DNA of 64,000 nt, taken from assembly GCF_024679245.1 (NCBI RefSeq), contig NC_090173.1:6444428-6508427 (forward strand). Reading direction: 5' to 3'. The notes under the pieces are model-generated. The model was given only the letters and a program-made list of their open reading frames with translations. It ran no database searches and had not been told where the DNA came from. Shown in pieces: positions 10,841 to 20,542 of this stretch. Numbering within the stretch: the stretch's first letter is position 1; each line of letters begins with the position of its first letter. The translations under genes and the position numbers were made by a program. The DNA is from Pseudorasbora parva. Taxonomy: Eukaryota > Chordata > Actinopteri > Cypriniformes > Gobionidae.

Positions 10841-11638
10841 TGATGATGTGTATCCCAAAAGTCTACTGTGCACGACATTGTGCACAGAATGAGCAAGGCA
10901 GTTATTGAGGCAGCTCATCGCTTTGCCCAGCACAGATGACCTGGAGGCAGTAGGAGCAGGTTTTGCCCAGCTGGAAGGGTCTCCAGCGTTCAGTGTTGTA
11001 GCTGGGGCCATAGATGGGTGTCACATTCACATCAAACCACCAGCAAGTGACATCCAGTGCTACTTCAATCGGAAGCTGTTTAATTCTGTCCACTTGCAGG
11101 CCATCACTGACCACAAGGGGAAGTTCTTCAACATTTTTGTGGGGTATCCTGGGTCTGTGCACGATGCCAGGGTGCAGAAGAACAGCCCTGTGTACGCTGG
11201 CCGCCTGTATCCACCTGCAGGAAAGAGCATCCTCGGAGATGGTGGGTATCCTTGTTTGAGTGCGCCCATCTGCCTCATGACCTCATACAGAATGCTGTAC
11301 AGGCTCGCTACAACAGGAAGCATTCTCGAGCACGGAGCATCATTGAAAGGGCCTTCAGGATGCTGAAAACACGCTGGCGATCCAAGGCCCTGGAAGTCAG
11401 TGCTGCTTTAGTGCCAGATGTCATTGCATGCTGCACGGTGCTCCACAACCTCTGTCTTCTCAATGGGGACATTGTTGATCCTGAAGTTGCAGCAGATGTT
11501 GATGGCCCACGTGAACCCCACAACACAGGAGCCAGCGCAGGAGAACACGTGCGGGACAACCTCGCTGCAGCGGTGTCTGCACCAGGCAACACGAGCACGA
11601 TTACCTGTATTTTATCAGGTTACGTTATTGTTCTCTAA
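10841..11638 (+). pseudogene. PIF/Harbinger transposase remnant
   Basis: DDE nuclease of the Harbinger/HARBI1 family, spread over three frames. Upstream, STVHDIVHRMSKAV is followed by a frameshift near 10907. Next come VVAGAIDGCHIHIKPP (first catalytic Asp), FVGYPGSVHDARV (second Asp) and GDGGYPCL. After a second frameshift near 11290 come QARYNRKHSRARSIIERAF (catalytic Glu) and MLKTRWRS. All three catalytic residues are visible, but the frame is broken at least twice. No Myb-like partner gene or clear terminal repeats were found nearby, so the element is dead. Confidence 0.85.
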
Positions 11639-12865
11639 TCAGTTCTTGTTCTCTTATCAGTTCTTGTCCTCTAATCAGTTCTTGTTCTCAGATTGGCATT
11701 GTTCCAGATTGTCTATGGTAGTTATTATGTAAATAGTTAGGTGTGTGTGTGTGTGTGGGCACAGTCCCTCAGGGTGTTGTGACGCGTACAGTGCAGTAGT
11801 AGTAGTTAGAGAGGTGCATGTCTATTTGTGTGTATCTCTCTGGATCTTACAGCTCACTGCGCTGGACAAAGCCTCTCCAGCACCAAGACTCCTGTCGGGC
11901 CTCCTCGCGGCTGCACATGGTAACTGGGGATATTGCAGACCCAGGCTAATGGACAGGGGATCTCGGAGCTACAGTGGTCCCTAGAGGTGACACCCACCAA
12001 CCACTGGCACACTGCCTTAGGCTGAGTGTGAATTTGTGTAGCAAATCTTTGAAATTCTAGCTACATATCACATAATGGTAAATTAAATTAATAAAGTATA
12101 ATTAAAAAATGTTTTAATGCTTTTTTTACTGTGTGATGCTCTATTGCCAAAGTTATTTGATTGTGTTTTAAGCTTTGTATCCTGTATCCATTTGAGAGTT
12201 AAATACACAAAAATATAGTAAATACATTTGAATGCGGTCTGGAGTGTGTGGGTTTTTCTCTACAGTGCAGCACTCATATTCAGTCAGACAGCATATTTTC
12301 AGATATACCTGCAGTTTACTTGTTTCAAAAACCATCAAAACATAAAAAATACTTTAAAATACTAATTACTCAAGGTCACATATTAAGCACTTTGCAACTG
12401 ACAATCTGGCTGTAAATCCCTGGGAATGAAGTGTGAATGAAGATTGATTGATTGATGAATACTCCACCCACTGGAACCGTTTTTCACAGGAAATGAATAT
12501 TACACAACAACGGAACAATATATATAGGTCCAATGTTTCCGCCCGAACCCCTTTAGACGGTGCACCAGCTCATGGGACTCTGCCATAACAAACAGACAAA
12601 CAAAGAAATGGTACGAATTTGTTAAAAGAGTGAGCGAAGGTTTAAATAAAGTATATTAAACCCAAAATAATGTTGTGGTGAGTTGTTTTTTTTCTTACTG
12701 CAAACTAAATTTACATTAAATACCTGAAACTAACCTGACTGAGGCTCAGCCAACATCTGACGCAACATAACCAGTGGTGCCACCATAATGTCTGTGGGTG
12801 CCACTCTTTCCTTTTGAGCTGAGTTTTCAATGACTCAGTATAATTTCCTCTATGATGCCATTGTT
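11639..12865. other. No gene recognised
   Basis: It begins with three or four short direct copies of GTTCTTGTTCTCTAATCA-like units at 11630-11690, the decayed 3' flank of the Harbinger remnant, followed by a short GT run at 11741-11757. The remainder is AT-rich, with no domain-bearing frame. Confidence 0.4.
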
Positions 12866-13380
12866 CAGGTCAAGAAAAATATTCATGACACTTTTATAAA
12901 ATAATTTAACAGAGTAATCACACTTTATTACATATTAATGACAAATTCAATGTGTACCACTGTAGTTAGGTCAAGAAAAATATTAATGACAATGTTTTGA
13001 AATAATTTGACAGACTATTAACATTTAATGACATGTTAATGACAAAGTTAATTTATAAAAAAAAATAATAATAATGACATTATAAAGCCTCATGACAGCC
13101 AACGTCAAAACCAACCACATGACAGTTTAATGTTATGTTAACCCATAAAGTATGTTTGATCATTAATCTGCTATGTCATGTTTATGACAGGTTATGTTAT
13201 CTCGGTAATGTCACATTGTCATATCAAAGACATCTCACATAATGTCATCTTTGCATTAAAAATGACATAATTGGCCGAATGACACTTAATGACAGTTGTC
13301 ATAAACATGTATAAAAACTCCTTCATATTCATGACGAGTCATGTCAGTCTAATGCACACCCCTTCAGGTAAAGTGTTACC
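12866..13380 (-). repeat. Interspersed repeat ending in GTAAAGTGTTACC (copy 1)
   Basis: The sequence is full of ATGACA/TGTCAT words and ends GCACACCCCTTCAGGTAAAG followed by TGTTACC. The reverse complement of this end opens the copy at 33116-33560. Both copies share the AAGACATCTCACATAATGTC region, in opposite orientation. Probably a non-autonomous DNA transposon. Confidence 0.75.
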
Positions 13381-13440
13381 GTGAAGGGTTTTATAATAAA
13401 AGTAACTCGTTACCAGGGAAAGTAACTATTTGCGTTACTG

Positions 13441-13467
13441 TAAAAAAAAAAAAAAAAAAAAAAAAAT
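13441..13467 (+). repeat. Poly-A run beside a hAT-like end
   Basis: About 25 A residues follow TAACTATTTGCGTTACTGT, a hAT-type terminal motif. This is likely the 3' edge of the hAT element whose transposase remnant starts at 13899. Confidence 0.6.
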
Positions 13468-13898
13468 TAACCAGTTTTCACAAGTTAGTTGAAATGAGTA
13501 GAACAAGACAAGTGTTTGAACATAACTTTCAATATTTATTGCACGTCGACTGACAGCAAGATGTGTATCCTGCACTTCAAGTCTTATCTTTGTAAGAAAT
13601 GTAAACAGTTACACCATATACAGTGCATTTAACTCTAGCAAATTAAATCAAACTCTCTCAACCTGAGACAACTGGTCAAATACACAACCTGTACTTACAA
13701 GTGTTTAGTTCACAACAAAAGTAAACACTTAAACAACAAAAAAAGTGTGTTTATCTCTGTAGTCTTATTCTTAATTAAATAAATCAAACTCCCTATCTCA
13801 GACAACTGGTATTTTCTTCAAAAGTACATTAGTAGTTAAAATTATTTAAAATGTAAATTAAATGTAATTTAAAATGTAGCCTAACCATCCTACCCTTC

Positions 13899-14880
13899 AA
13901 ACCACTGATTGTATCTAAGAAGCAGCAGCATTTCAAACCTCTTGTCTGTCAGCCTGTTTCTCTTTGGGGTGAAGACCAGCTTCTCCAGGCTAAATAGTCT
14001 CTCCAATGGGGCTCTGGATAGAATGGCTGAATTGTATTTGAGTGAAAATAAATGTATTAGTTGGGAATCCATTAAGAATCCATTTAAAGCTGTGCATTTG
14101 AAGGTGGCACTTCTGTACACAGCTTTTACGCCTGACCTTGAAAGTAGCCACTTGTCCACATCAGAGCATGACATAAGGTTTGCTGTGTGCGATGCACATC
14201 TGTGGTGTGGTGGCAAAGTCACAACATCCTCTACCATCCTCTTCCACATTCATGTCTTGTAAGGTATCATGAAGGTCGATAAAAGTCACATCATCATAAT
14301 CATCTTCCTCCCCAGAGTCATCACCCTGAACGGGCTGGTAAACTTTAAAGGCTTTAACAAAATTCGAACCATTGTCTATGACTAGCTGTGATTTTGTTAG
14401 AAATACTAAAGGATGAGTTGATATTGTCCAGTTCAGTAGCAACGCTGTCATACGTATGACGGCCCTTGAAACGTCTGCAGGCCAAGGCTGCTTTCTTACG
14501 CTCTAGGCTGTGTGGATCTAACCAGCGGGCAGTCACGCCAAAGTAACTGCGGTTGTGCACAGTCCAAATATCTGCAGCTGTAGACAAAAAGTCCAACTCT
14601 TCTTTTTAAGCTTTGTGTTAATTTTGGTGTACTCAGAATCTAGGTATTTGGCAAATGTTTTTGAGCAAGGTGTACAGGCCTGCTTTCTTAGGTATTTTAA
14701 CAATAATGGCTCGGAATGAATCATCCTCCACTTCTTTGATAATGGCAACATACTTTTAGCAACATACCTGCCTAACATACGGTTGACTACAGCCTGTGTC
14801 ATAGGTTTTTGTTGTGAGACAGAAATATCTAGCTTTTGCTGCTTGGAGGACTTTGCTCCGAGTCCTTCTTTGCGAGTGGA
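13899..14880 (-). pseudogene. hAT transposase remnant
   Basis: Read on the minus strand, three frames carry hAT motifs in order. They are VVNRMLGRYVAKSMLPLS; TAADIWTVHNRSYFGVTARW (first catalytic Asp); LVIDNGSNFVKAFKVY (second Asp); HRCASHTANLM; then PLERLFSLEKLVFTPKRNR with LTDKRFEMLLLLRYN (the C-terminal dimerisation domain). The protein jumps from ATFKCTAL straight to the region before the dimerisation domain, so ~250 middle residues, including the catalytic Glu, are gone. Several frameshifts are present. The N-terminal BED finger is cut off where an LTR begins at 14884. Confidence 0.85.
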
Positions 14881-15249
14881 CGGTGTTAGGGGTTAACAGC
14901 TTATGACCCAGGACCAGTAGTAAAGAAATGAAGACAAAGAGTCAGGATTGCAATTAATTACAATAAAAATTTACTTAAGAATAGTTTGCAGTTTCATCAG
15001 CAGACGCCAGCTTCAAGTCTCATAAGGAGTTCGTAGGCCGCGCTCCCTCTCTCACCGTCTCGTTGCCTCGCCCTATCGGACATACAATTACCCCAACAGT
15101 TATACCGTTTTCAAGGTCTTATCCACGTCATTACTGCAATGTGGATGGTTCTGATTGGCTCAGAGACAATGCACAGTCATGGTAAATTTCAGTCAATCTG
15201 ATGCACGTCTCCATAGACGTGTCACTTGTTGATGCTTTCACCCCGGAAT

Positions 15250-16160
15250 TAGGCCCGTAGTGACCTTCCAGATCTGGAGCAGATCTGAAGTCTACTGTAA
15301 TGGCAAAATAATTAACTCCGTCGCTTCACTGAATAAGAGACAAATATTAGAATATTATAATTATAAAGGTTTATTACACGGCTCTGTGAAATACTTGATT
15401 CTGATTGGTCAATCGCGCATTCCAGCGGTACGTTATTTCCAGAGAAACACCCGCTCATCCGGGTACTACGAGTTATCGTGACCGGTACTACTTCTGTGCT
15501 TAACGCTGGCGCCATCTTGTGGCTTAAACAGCCGTGGGTTACAATGGGGCGGGTTTCCTTTATAAAGTTTTAAATATGGATATTTTTCTTCCACAAACAC
15601 ATCGATTGGAATCAGAAGGCTCTATTAACCCATCGGAGTCGTGTGGAGCACGTTATTTGACGGACAGCTACATTTTTTATGGACTTCAAACACAACTACA
15701 ACTACTGCTGGGATTAACGTTAGCCTGGACTTTTTAAATATAACTCTGATTGTATTTGTCTGAAAGAAGAATGTCATAAACACCTATAATGACTTGAGGG
15801 TGAGTAAATCATAAGCTTGGTTTCATTTTTGGGTGAACTAACCCTTTCAGCATTCATTTTCAACATTTAGCAGCAATAGATAAAGGCTTAAAGCAGGTTA
15901 GAACTGTTTTTCTTCACGGAAGCTTTACGTAAGAGCTAATAAAATATTTAATCTCAAGACAATATTTTGTGTCTAATAATTATTTATTTGAGACTAGTAG
16001 CCATGTAATAATCGGGATAATGTCCACCCAGCCGGTTGTTATCGCAGAATAAACCCCTTCAGAGTGATGCTCCGCTTCACCTCGGGGTCCTGATCACTCT
16101 GGCGGGGTTTATTCTGCGATAACAACCGGCTGGGTGGACAGTATCCCTTACTTATTTGAT
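15250..16160. mobile_element. Nested MITE cluster inside the LTR
   Basis: It contains TTTATTACACGGCTCTGTGA and GATTCTGATTGGTCAATCGC, typical of a common cyprinid repeat. Near 15817-15847 lies a GGGTGAACTAACCCTTT end of the TTAA MITE family, and at 16021-16140 a terminal hairpin. It interrupts the surrounding LTR. Exact boundaries are not resolved. Confidence 0.5.
16021..16140. repeat. Perfect 37-bp inverted repeat (hairpin)
   Basis: The arms 16021-16057 and 16104-16140 are exact reverse complements (the core includes CGGTTGTTATCGCAGAAT). The loop is 46 bp. It looks like the folded end of a MITE. Confidence 0.95.
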
Positions 16161-16561
16161 AAAAGTTTCTTGCAAGTAAGAGGCACGGTTGATGCAACCA
16201 CAAGGCCACATCAAGCGTACACTGAAGTCATAACAGAAGTTGCTCTTAATACTGTTAGCAGCATATTCCCCCCTCAGTACATTTCCATACAGGCCGTTGT
16301 TTAAATCAGGATGTCACGTAGGCTATATATCTGATCACACACACCCATACGTCACATACCCTATGTATCTCATCTCACAATCCCCAATGTATGTCAACAT
16401 AGTCAGCCCATCAGTTCAATATATAATCCACCAAGGGAAGGAGTCTCCCTCCAACATCAGGCCAGATGGTCCAAGACCTTTGACCTCTGCATGACTAGGC
16501 ATGACTCTGCATAACTGTCACATGGTCATATCACATATCACATGCCACATTTACCATGACA

Positions 16562-17118
16562 CTCCCCCCTTTTTATCACATGTTGATAAACTTACAAGAA
16601 ATGTAAAACATGGTAAAAACTTTAAAGATATTAAATGTTATTAAAATTTTAACTACATTCAAATTTAAAGATTAATGTTAAATTAAACTAACTGATTAAA
16701 CTAAACTCAACCTTAAATTACAATTTTATCGTAAAAGTTAAAGATTAAATGTTAATAAACAAAATCAACCTAATTCAAAACGAAAGATTAAACACGATAT
16801 TAAAAACGGCAATAAAAATGACAATAAAATATAAAAATTGAAATATAATACAATCAATAATACAAGCAGATCACACTCATACCCTTCATCTCTGATATTT
16901 GCATAAGTGGTCACCCTAAATCTGTGAAAGAAGTTAGAACATATGCAAAGGCTGTTTTTGCGAGATATAGTCTCTATTTTTGTAGCAAGCATAGTATAGT
17001 CTAAAGTCAGAAGGAAAATTAATCAAAGTAACTCCCTAATCCTTAGGGTTCATATCATGAAATTCATCCATCCATTTTTCATACTCGTCAAATACCTCAA
17101 GAGTTCACTCAAAGCAAG
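16562..17118 (-). other. Internal flank of the LTR element, no coding frame
   Basis: After the purine tract the sequence is very AT-rich, with TTAAA and ATTAAA words and no polymerase, integrase or envelope motif. It may be the 3' untranslated part of the LTR element's internal region. I see no gene. Confidence 0.4.
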
Positions 17119-17129
17119 GAGAGTCTGCT

Positions 17130-17425
17130 TTTAGCTATTATGCCAGCCGCAGCTGAACCAGCTTCCTGAACAGATCAGATGTGCTCCAACAGTAGCCACA
17201 TTCAAATCCAGACTCAAAACACATCTGTTCAGCTGTGCATTTACTGAATGAGCTCTGAGCACTGTATGTCCGACTGATTGCACCTTATCTTATCCATGCA
17301 GCATCTTTTAAATCTTTTTATAACTGTTTTAGTTAACCTTTGTTCTTATCCTTGGTTATCATTTTATTATATATTTTATTGTATATTTATTTTTCTTATA
17401 CATCTGTTGATTATTATGTTTGGTT
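17130..17425 (+). mobile_element. 3' end of an L2/CR1-like LINE, first half
   Basis: Codons up to TGA 17249-17251 read APTVATFKSRLKTHLFSCAF, the classical C-terminal tail of fish L2-type LINE proteins. The start of the 3' UTR follows. It breaks off near 17425. A matching 3' UTR end with the AATAAACTTGCCTTGCC tail resumes at about 25220, so the LINE tail was split by later insertions. Confidence 0.65.
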
Positions 17426-17815
17426 AGGGCTGTCTGACTGGAGGAGATTGGAAAAGGAGAGCAGTGTGCTTCGCTTCATTCTGCTTGTGGTGTAAAGAAG
17501 CGGACTCAGGAGAGGGGAGACCCTGCGGGGCAAAGGTAACGTCCCCTACAGGAGCCTGTCTTGGACTGACTTGTAAGGTCCAGGAGATATTGGCCCTCAT
17601 TTATCAATCTTGCGTAGAAACGGGTGTATATGTTGGCGTAAGATTATGCTTACACTCCTCTCATCGCCTGATTTATGAAGCTGTGCGCACCTCTGCAATC
17701 CAGGTGTACGCAATACCTGCCCTTGATAAATGCGGCGGCTGAAAACGATCGTCATTAGAATAACACGCCCCTATATATTCAAGTCTCCGCCTCCCCCGCA
17801 CCCTCATTTTACGTC

Positions 17816-18189
17816 ATGGACAAACAGAAGACGGCAAAGAAGCGAAACTTCTCCGACGTGGAGATCGGGCGCGCTCAATCATCTCACTAGTCCACTAGTC
17901 AGGGCACTGATTAGGACAGAAGTCAATGGGCTGATCCCTGATCAGTGCTCTGACTACTGAACTAGTGAGATGATTGAGACGCGCCCATCTGGACCATCAC
18001 CAGGGAAGTGAAAAAAACGAAATAGTTTTATTTGGGAGTTTAAAGAGTGGGATTAAAGGCACCTACAAAAACAAAATATGGACCCAAATTACGAGTACTC
18101 TTAGGAGGTTGAGAAGTGCACTCCAGCAGTTTAAAGCTGTTTGGATGATAAATTACCATCACAATGCATTATTTTACAGCACGTTTTGA
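17816..18189 (+). pseudogene. Harbinger Myb/SANT-like protein, disrupted
   Basis: ATG 17816 opens MDKQKTAKKRNFSDVEIGR, the usual start of the DNA-binding partner protein of Harbinger transposons. It is then interrupted by a 120-bp hairpin (17867-17986). Homology resumes with NEIVLFGSLKSGIKGTYKNK followed by IWTQIT. In the family this protein brings the transposase to the nucleus and the ends. The hairpin removes part of the first helix and the downstream frame soon stops, so it is non-functional. Confidence 0.75.
17867..17986. mobile_element. 120-bp hairpin MITE inserted in the Myb-like gene
   Basis: The outer arms GGGCGCGCTCAATCATCTC and GAGATGATTGAGACGCGCCC are near-perfect reverse complements. 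Pairing continues inward through CACTAGT and CAGTGCTCTGACTA-like segments. It sits inside an otherwise recognisable coding exon. Confidence 0.85.
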
Positions 18190-18857
18190 AACAATTAGAA
18201 TTTAATTTCGTATCACGGCACATGTATTGGGGTGTACAATAGTGATGATGATGTGATGTGGAGTAAGATTCATTCACATTAATAATTACATGACAATTTG
18301 TAAGATTCTTCTTATTATTATTATGATTATTATTCTTAATGACGCTTGTTATTCAGAAGAAGAGTGTCGTTTTTATTGATTTTATTATTATTTAAAAGAA
18401 GAAGGTCATTTTTATTATTTTGTCAGTCTGAATTATTTTAGTCCCAGTCCGTGCGCAGCTGCCGGGCCAGGCGGGCCTGAAACGTCAGATAAAGCGCACA
18501 GGCTCGCGACTGGAGGAATACATATTCCTACAGATCAAACACTTTGGTAAAGTCACACAAATTAAACATTGACGTTCATGTTGCACAAAAATAAACACTG
18601 AATGTTGTTGTTGTGGTTTTTAACAGTGGGTCATATAGCATATCTTTGTGAGTACGTTTTGTGGTGTTAGGAATTGTTTTTCTGCGCATTTTCTCACTAA
18701 CTCAAATGTGCGTACACCACCTCCTGAGCTGGCGTAGGATTTGAGCGTGCCGTACGCCAACGTCCATATTGATAAATCTCAAACCCAGCTGGCATTTTAA
18801 CATTGAGCCACTGTTGAATCAACGTCAGGTGCCAGTGTTGGATAACCGTTGAATTTT

Positions 18858-19135
18858 GTTTAGATTTTGCAAATCTAATCAACGTTGAAATGGCAACGTC
18901 TTTCCAATGTCATGTTTCTCAACATAGGTGAATTTGCCAACATTGAAACAATATTGATTTTAGTTTAGATTTTGCAAATCTAATCAACGTTGAAATGGCA
19001 ACGTCATTCCGACGTCATGTTTCTCAACATAGGTGAATTTGCCAACATTGATTTAAGTTTAGATTTTGCAAATCCAATCAACGTTGAAATTTCAACGTCA
19101 CTATAAAGTCCTGCTTTTCAACATAGTTTTTGTTA
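18858..19135 (+). repeat. Three tandem ~100-bp units with CAACGTTGAAAT
   Basis: TTTAGATTTTGCAAATCTAA starts units at about 18859, 18964 and 19058 (steps of ~105 and ~94). Each continues with ATCAACGTTGAAATGGCAAC and CAACATAGGTGAATTTGCC-like text. Confidence 0.85.
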
Positions 19136-19395
19136 AACTGTTTTCACTGAAGTATTGATGTGTTCAACAGCAACACCAAACACCTTGAAATGGATACATA
19201 AACACTAAGTTTGCAAACACGCACAGTCAGCTTGGAAGAAGCCAATTGGTCAAAGGAAGAGCAGGAAGAAGATTAATAAAGACATTTCACTGACGTAGGA
19301 AACATGCTTTATTACATAGCTGCAATTGTGCCAACCTTTCACATCAATTGTACACATGTCAAACTTTTACTTTACCCAAAAAATTCTGTCATTAA

Positions 19396-19888
19396 AGGGT
19401 TAGTTCACCCAAAAGGGAAATTGAGGTCATTAATGACTCACCCCAATGTCATTCCAGACCCGTAAGACCTCCATTCCTCTTCAGAACACAGTTTAAGATA
19501 TTTTATATTTTAGTCCCAGAGCATTGTGGCGATCCGAATCAATGAATCATGGCTGTTTGAATCTTTATTTGAGGTTTGAAAACAAACACAGAAGAGAAAA
19601 CAATGCTGAATAAAATCGTACTTTTTTTTATATTTGGACCAAAATGTATTTTCGACTCTTCAAGAGACTCTAATTAACCCACTGATGTCACATATGGACT
19701 ACTCTGATGATGTTTTTATTACCTTTCTAGACATGGATAGTAAAGTGTGCATACTGCATTATGCTCTGGGACTAAAATATAAAATATCTTAAACTGTGTG
19801 TGAAGATGAACGGAGGTCTTACGGGTGTGGAGCGACATTAGGGGGAGGAGTTAATGACATCAATTTAATTTTTGGGTGAACTAACCCT
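19396..19888. mobile_element. TTAA MITE with GGGTTAGTTCACCCAAAA ends, copy 1
   Basis: The ends AGGGTTAGTTCACCCAAAA and TTTTTGGGTGAACTAACCCT are inverted repeats. They are flanked by TTAA at 19392-19395 and 19889-19892. No coding capacity. This family is very common in cyprinids; single ends also occur near 15817, 26180 and 54440. Confidence 0.85.
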
Positions 19889-19892
19889 TTAA

Positions 19893-20320
19893 ATGACTCG
19901 CCTTGTCGCTCCACACCCGTAAGACCTTCGTTCATCTTCGGAACACAGTTTAAGGTATTTTATATTTAGTCCGAGAGCTTTCTGTCCCTTCATTAAAAAT
20001 GTATGTACGGTATACTGTCACTTTTTATGTTGTTGTTATTTTTGGACCAAAATGTATTTTCATTGCTTTCATTGCAAAAATTCTATCCAACCCACTGATG
20101 TCACATATGGACTACTTTGATGATGTTATTATCTTTCTGGTCCTTCTGGACATGGACAGTATACCGTACATACATTTTCAATGGAGGGACAGAAAGCTCG
20201 GAGTAAATATAAAATATGTTAAACTGTGTTCTGAAGATGAATGGAGGTCTTACGGGTGTGGAACGACATTAGGGTGAGGAGTAAATGACAGAATTTTCAT
20301 TTTTGGGTGAACTAGCTTTT
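19893..20320. mobile_element. Same MITE family, copy 2 lacking its left end
   Basis: It follows copy 1 directly and repeats its body (CACACCCGTAAGACCT, GGAACACAGTTTAAG). It closes TTTTTGGGTGAACTAGCTTT. The left inverted repeat is missing, suggesting insertion of one copy into another or a tandem rearrangement. Confidence 0.75.
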
Positions 20321-20542
20321 TTAACCTTAAAAAAAAAACGCCCAAACATTGGGCAAAATTAAACACAGCTGGTTAAGTCTTCCTTTCTTGTTACTTCTTT
20401 CTGCTACCGCCACCAGTCCTCTCAGGTGCATATTTCAAGTCTTTGGCCATGTATTCGTCTACTTTCATTGGCTTTAAGCTCAAGACCGCATCTGATGAGA
20501 AAAACAAAAAAACAGATCAGTATTAGCAAACACTACTCTCTC

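Larger units (their letters stand above)
14884..16561 (-). mobile_element. LTR, minus orientation, with nested insertion
   Basis: On the minus strand the LTR starts TGTCATGGTAAATGTGG at 16561, directly after a purine tract (AAAAAGGGGGGAG, 16562-16575), and ends CTGTTAACCCCTAACA at 14884. The TGT...ACA ends and the purine tract mark a 3' LTR. The 1.68-kb length is inflated by an unrelated hairpin-bearing insertion around 15250-16150. The lower end cuts the hAT frame, so the LTR element inserted into the hAT copy. The other LTR was not found. Confidence 0.6.
17591..18784 (+). mobile_element. PIF/Harbinger element with Myb-like gene
   Basis: The left end GGCCCTCATTTATCAAT and the right region TTGATAAATCTC form weakly matching inverted ends, both carrying TTGGCGTA-like subterminal words. 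Inside is a Myb-like gene remnant. There is no transposase, so the copy is internally deleted. A second end of the same family, GATAAATGAGGGCC, lies at 25042-25077. Confidence 0.55.

Noticed and set aside
11014..11598. Other frames overlapping the Harbinger remnant
   Set aside because: They lack family motifs; only the plus frames with the DDE motifs match the transposase.
15312..15737. Short frames on both strands in the nested MITE region
   Set aside because: They lie in non-coding repeat sequence common in cyprinids.
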